Below, one piece after another: positions 60,651 to 64,000 of a stretch of DNA of 64,000 nt (position 1 is its first letter; the number at the start of each line of letters is the position of its first letter). The DNA is taken from NCBI GenBank assembly GCA_943192975.1, contig CALPCJ010000015.1:1-64000 (forward strand). Reading direction: 5' to 3'. Under the pieces are notes generated by a model. That model was not told where the DNA came from. It did no database searches and worked only from the letters and a program-made list of their open reading frames with translations. This DNA is from Senimuribacter intestinalis (lineage in GTDB: Bacteria; Bacillota; Clostridia; Peptostreptococcales; Anaerovoracaceae). The position numbers and the translations under genes were made by a program.

Positions 60651-61064
60651 CTAGAAAGGATCGGAATAAAAAGTAGAAGTATATTTGCTTCCTCTATCGT
60701 ATTCATCTGTAGCAACACATTTGATTCTATAGACGATACCTTTTTTTACAGTCCATTCATCGTATGTTAATACGGTTTTCTTATTGGAACCTACATATTT
60801 AATGGTATTACCAATGACATCGGTAGCAGTCACCCAGCTGCTGCCGTATTTCTTCTGTAAAGTGATAGTAACGGTGTAATCATCAGCAGTAGCAGAGAAG
60901 GTAATTGCAGCCCCGGCGGCCGCCTTGGTACCACTAATTCTTTTAGTGGTAAATCCAACTGTGGAGGTACTATATGTCGAACCTGTATCTGCAGAGGCAA
61001 AAACAGATGTCATTCCAAGGGTTAGAGCGAGCATGAGAAACATGCAGACGAATTTTTTTTTCAT
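60651..61064 (-). CDS. Small secreted protein of unknown function
   Basis: A 137-aa protein with a clear signal peptide (KKKFVCMFLMLALTLGMTSVFASA), followed by a ~110-residue beta-rich domain with AITFSATADDYTVTITLQKKYGSSW and YRIKCVATDEYDRGSKYTST. The pattern resembles a small Ig/FN3-like fold. The start is ATG at 61064 after GAAAGGAAA; the extension to 61109 lacks a ribosome site. It faces the sigma/anti-sigma operon and might be one of its targets, which is a guess from position. Confidence 0.75.
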   Translation of the reverse strand: MKKKFVCMFLMLALTLGMTSVFASADTGSTYSTSTVGFTTKRISGTKAAAGAAITFSATADDYTVTITLQKKYGSSWVTATDVIGNTIKYVGSNKKTVLTYDEWTVKKGIVYRIKCVATDEYDRGSKYTSTFYSDPF

Positions 61065-61101
61065 GGTTTTCCTTTCAATCATTGATAAGAGTAAACTTTC
61101 G

Positions 61102-61130
61102 CAAGGCAAGTATATCTTGCCTTGTTTTTA
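61102..61130 (+). terminator. Hairpin in the leader of the small secreted protein gene
   Basis: CAAGGCAAG, loop TATAT, CTTGCCTTG, then TTTTTATT on the plus strand. It may terminate plus-strand read-through, or act as a 5' UTR hairpin for the minus-strand gene. Confidence 0.6.
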
Positions 61131-61757
61131 TTGTCAACTTTTAAGAAACCAGTGGCAAACACAAGGGAAAATACGCGCTAAAAGTAGTCTGAAATGCATA
61201 TATTTGAAGAAAATCATCAAAATATGCACGCAGCTGTGCGTAAAATTTGAAAAAACCTTTATAATATGCACAAATGGGATGTCTGGATGAAAAATATCAA
61301 TTCAATCAGAATGAAAAGGTGCATATTTTTTCTGATTTCTTTAAAAATCTGCACAGATTGATGAAGAAACGTGCATATATTGAGGAAAAATCTGGATTTT
61401 ATGCATGCCAGAGGGCACGAGCAGAATTCTTTCTGAGATAAAATGATACGGGAATCGTTTTCACAGGCTTGCCGTGACGAGCAGCAAAAGAAAAACAACA
61501 AAATACAGTGCTTTACATCTGCATACCAGTAAGAGAGCAGAAAGTGTGCAGACTTTAGCTCTTTGTGAGGCTGCTGTGCATGTGAAAATATGGATTTGCC
61601 ATCCACGTAGGTTCTCTTGCACTTCAGATTTATAGGAATATTCAGTAAAACTAGTTTTTTTACCAAAAAAACTAAAACCGGATATATACCCGGGGGGGGG
61701 TAACATATAATGGTATAAAATATATTTTATATCTTTAATCGAGTAAGGGAGCGAAAA
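61131..61757. other. Long intergenic region with repeated TGCATAT motifs
   Basis: About 630 bp without a supported gene. TGCATAT or its complement ATATGCA occurs at 61195, 61222, 61264, 61320 and 61372, with related CTGCAC and ATGCAT at 61349 and 61401. TGCATATATT plus a similar tail (GAAGAAAATC/GAGGAAAAATC) repeats at 61195 and 61372. A G9 run is at ~61692-61700 before the transporter gene. Minus-strand ORFs here look random. Confidence 0.45.
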
Positions 61758-63158
61758 ATGGAAAAAACAAAAAAGAAATTCCAAGTACCACACGTGTACG
61801 CATTACTCACAGGCCTTATTATTTTATGTGCAATTCTAACGTATATTGTTCCGGCAGGGGCCTATGATATGATGGTGCTGGACGATGGCAGAGAAGTTGT
61901 AGACCCTGATACTTTCCGCTATATTGATCAGACGCCGGTGGATCTGATGGGCACTATGAGCGCTGTATTCAGGGGAATGCTGGGAGCAGCTGATATCGTA
62001 TTTCTGATTTTTATCTTTGGTGCGTGCTTTGGCGTAATCGGGGATACAGGAGCGATTGAGGCAGGACTTGTCAAAGTTTCTAAAGCTCTTGCAGGAAAAG
62101 AACTTTTTATCATTCCGGTTATGATGTTCATTTTCTCACTGATGGGAGCGATCATCGGTTCAGCAGAGGATTTACTGCCGTATATTCCAATCTGCGTAAG
62201 TCTTTGCCTCGCATTAGGCTTTGACTCTATCACCGGTACAGCTATCGTACTTTGCGGCGGTGCGGCAGGCTTTGGCGGCGCCTTTATGAACGCATATACA
62301 GAGGGCGTTGCGCAAAGTATTGCGGGACTTCCGATGTTCTCTGGACTGGGATACAGAATTGTTGTGTATGTATCTATGGTAGTTGTTACAGTTGCATTTG
62401 TTATGATTTACGCACGCAGAGTCAAAAAGAATCCGACCCTTTCCAGAATGTATGAAGAAGATCAGAAGAGAGAGGACAAACTGGAACTGGATGAGGAATT
62501 GCATCCGTTTGGAATCAGACAGAAACTGGTTCTGCTGGCACTGCTGATTACCATTGTTCTTCTTGCATATGGAACTATTCAGTGGGGCTGGTACTTTAAT
62601 GAAATTGCGGGACTTTTCTTTGGTCTGGCGATTGTGTCAGCTATCATTGGCGGCATGTCAGTCAATGAGTTTGCAGAATCTATTTCCAACGGAATGGCTG
62701 GAATTTGCGGAGGCGCATTAGTTTGTGGTTTCGCCAGAGGTATCATGGTAGTGCTGACAGACGGCAATATCATCCATACACTGCTGCATGCAACTGCAAA
62801 TATCCTGATGCAGCTGCCTTCAGTGATTTCCGCAGTTGGTATGTATATTTTCCAGTGCTTACTGAACTTTATCATTCCATCTGGTTCCGGTCAGGCTGCA
62901 GTGTCCATGCCGATTATGGCGCCGCTTGCTGATATGGTAGGTGTAACCCGTCAGACTGCAACGCTGGCATTCCAGCTGGGTGATGGTATCTCCAATATCT
63001 TTACACCGACATCCGGCTACTTTATGGCAGCCTTGGCACTTGCAAAGATTCCTTGGGAAAAGTGGGCAAGATGGATTCTGCCGTTAATTGGAATTCAATA
63101 CTTATTAGGCGCAATTCTGGTTGTAATTGCACACTTAATGCAGTGGGGACCGTTCTAA
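61758..63158 (+). CDS. YfcC-family transporter (C4-dicarboxylate/amino-acid carrier superfamily)
   Basis: A 466-aa membrane protein with ~12 helices. Family blocks are VPHVYALLTGLIILCAILTYIVPAG, FGACFGVIGDTGAIEAG, FSLMGAIIGSAEDLLPYIPI, AGFGGAFMNAYTEGVAQSIAG and IPSGSGQAAVSMPIMAPLAD. Members are thought to carry basic amino acids, peptides or dicarboxylates. AAGGGAG precedes the ATG. An M20 peptidase gene follows after 41 bp, so the pair probably imports and hydrolyses an N-acyl or peptide substrate. Confidence 0.9.
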   Translation: MEKTKKKFQVPHVYALLTGLIILCAILTYIVPAGAYDMMVLDDGREVVDPDTFRYIDQTPVDLMGTMSAVFRGMLGAADIVFLIFIFGACFGVIGDTGAIEAGLVKVSKALAGKELFIIPVMMFIFSLMGAIIGSAEDLLPYIPICVSLCLALGFDSITGTAIVLCGGAAGFGGAFMNAYTEGVAQSIAGLPMFSGLGYRIVVYVSMVVVTVAFVMIYARRVKKNPTLSRMYEEDQKREDKLELDEELHPFGIRQKLVLLALLITIVLLAYGTIQWGWYFNEIAGLFFGLAIVSAIIGGMSVNEFAESISNGMAGICGGALVCGFARGIMVVLTDGNIIHTLLHATANILMQLPSVISAVGMYIFQCLLNFIIPSGSGQAAVSMPIMAPLADMVGVTRQTATLAFQLGDGISNIFTPTSGYFMAALALAKIPWEKWARWILPLIGIQYLLGAILVVIAHLMQWGPF

Positions 63159-63199
63159 GAACGACATACTGGAGTGAAATTTAAGAGGTGAGTAAAATT

Positions 63200-64000
63200 A
63201 TGAAAACATATACGAGCCTTGTGAGAAAGACCGATGAAAAAATCGGTCTTTTTCACAAGGAGCTGATGGCTCTTAGTGATGATTTGGCAGATCATCCGGA
63301 AGTAGGCGGTCAGGAATACCGAACTACAGAAAAAATGACTGCCCTTCTTAGAGAAAAAGGATTTACCGTGACATATCCTTTTGCGGGCTTGGAAACAGCA
63401 TATAAGGCGGTTTTTGGAAATAATGACCATAAATATAAAATTGCGCTGCTTGCAGAATATGATGCACTTCCAGAACTGGGGCACGCCTGCGGACATTGCC
63501 TCAGCGGCTCTATTAGTATACTTGCAGGTATCGCACTTTCTGCACTGCAGGACGATTTGGGTGTGGATATTCATATCATTGGAACCCCTGACGAGGAGTA
63601 TAACGGCGGTAAACCGAAGATGATTCGCACCGGTGCTTTTGATGATTATGATATGGCGATGATGATACACCTTTACGATGCCAATCAGGTTTATACGAAG
63701 CTGCGGGCGCTGGATACCTATACCTATTATTTTCATGGGAAAGCAGCCCATGCTTCGGCGGCACCTTGGGATGGACATAATGCCTTTAATGCCTGTCAGC
63801 TGTTCTTTCATGCGATCGATATGCTTAGGCAGCACGTGAAAACGGATATCCAAATACACGGCATTATCAGAAATCCGGGAGAAGCGCCGAATATTGTGCC
63901 GGAGGAAGTATCTGCAGAACTTTACATTCGCGGATTTGACAGACCTTATCTGAATCAGGTCAACAAGATGATTGATGACTGTGCAGCGGGTGCTGCTATT
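63200..64000 (+). CDS. M20-family amidohydrolase/metallopeptidase (partial, runs off the window)
   Basis: 267 codons are visible from ATG 63200 (AGAGGTGAG upstream) without a stop. Zn-site motifs are HPEVGGQEYRTTEKM, LLAEYDALPELGHACGHC (metal-binding Asp, His and catalytic residues of the M20D/ACY1L2 group) and GTPDEEYNGGKPKMI with the metal-bridging Glu, then HGKAAHASAAPWDGHNAFNA of the dimerisation/lid domain. It resembles p-aminobenzoyl-glutamate or aminoacylase-type hydrolases. About 130 residues are expected beyond the window. It is probably cotranscribed with the YfcC transporter. Confidence 0.9.
   Translation, partial: MKTYTSLVRKTDEKIGLFHKELMALSDDLADHPEVGGQEYRTTEKMTALLREKGFTVTYPFAGLETAYKAVFGNNDHKYKIALLAEYDALPELGHACGHCLSGSISILAGIALSALQDDLGVDIHIIGTPDEEYNGGKPKMIRTGAFDDYDMAMMIHLYDANQVYTKLRALDTYTYYFHGKAAHASAAPWDGHNAFNACQLFFHAIDMLRQHVKTDIQIHGIIRNPGEAPNIVPEEVSAELYIRGFDRPYLNQVNKMIDDCAAGAAI

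Noticed and set aside
61259..61793. Minus-strand ORFs of 110-135 codons in the long intergenic region
   Set aside because: Composition is Cys/Phe/His-rich as in random AT-rich translation, and they lack ribosome sites.

Overview
The window reads as chromosome of an anaerobic, endospore-forming, Gram-positive Clostridia-type bacterium. This is inferred from a spoIIID gene, an arginine deiminase cluster, 2-hydroxyacyl-CoA dehydratase-type iron-sulfur proteins, glycine and c-di-GMP riboswitches, a sortase-type surface protein, AGGAGG-like ribosome sites and mostly AGA arginine codons. The family cannot be fixed from this sequence alone; Anaerovoracaceae (Eubacteriales family XIII) or a relative is a reasonable guess.

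Layout. 0-7 kb: Na/Pi cotransporter with a PhoU-like tail, a candidate small RNA, three tRNAs, a PlsC acyltransferase, a SpoVB-like flippase, a dynamin-like GTPase and a heptad-repeat coiled-coil protein. 7-15.5 kb: glycine riboswitch with a TRIC-type channel, PfkB kinase, Fe-S protein, C_GCAxxG_C_C protein, CoA-acyltransferase-like protein, a HutD-like/membrane fusion, secreted 5'-nucleotidase and threonine aldolase. 15.5-23 kb: surface-protein island, with two c-di-GMP-I riboswitches, each driving a secreted FN3/Big_2/CAP protein, flanking a 1405-residue wall-anchored protein with sixteen 12-residue Asp-rich repeats. 23-32 kb: pyrG, a RelB/YafQ-type toxin-antitoxin pair, spoIIID, a LysR regulator, a PhoB/PhoR-like pair with a second Na/Pi cotransporter, and an MreB/Mbl homologue. 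32-42 kb: repeat-rich spacer, a second LysR regulator, an RNA methyltransferase, a MocR-type regulator whose PLP lysine is replaced, the arcB-arcA-arcC pathway, and an Rpn/PD-(D/E)XK gene split by an 85-bp element. 42.7-48.4 kb: the most unusual locus, with a CooC-like ATPase, two 2-hydroxyacyl-CoA-dehydratase-type subunits, an activase, a 53-residue membrane protein and a protein resembling the middle of acetyl-CoA synthase. 48.5-56.5 kb: carAB, an anion permease behind a tiny Arg-rich leader ORF, a cytidylate-kinase-like protein and argG. 56.5-64 kb: a secreted beta-helix protein, a dispersed repeat, a sigma/anti-sigma pair, a small secreted protein, a YfcC-family transporter and a truncated M20 peptidase gene.

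Together the genes suggest arginine and amino-acid fermentation (arcBAC, threonine aldolase, YfcC plus M20), phosphate import (two cotransporters, one beside a two-component system), carbamoyl-phosphate metabolism in both directions (carAB and arcC), and c-di-GMP-controlled surface remodelling. Three kinds of dispersed repeat occur: palindrome chains that begin at stop codons, an element inserted in one gene and also found right after another, and a ~400-bp non-coding repeat. They are the main structure that ordinary genes do not explain. All family assignments come from reading motifs; no database search was run.
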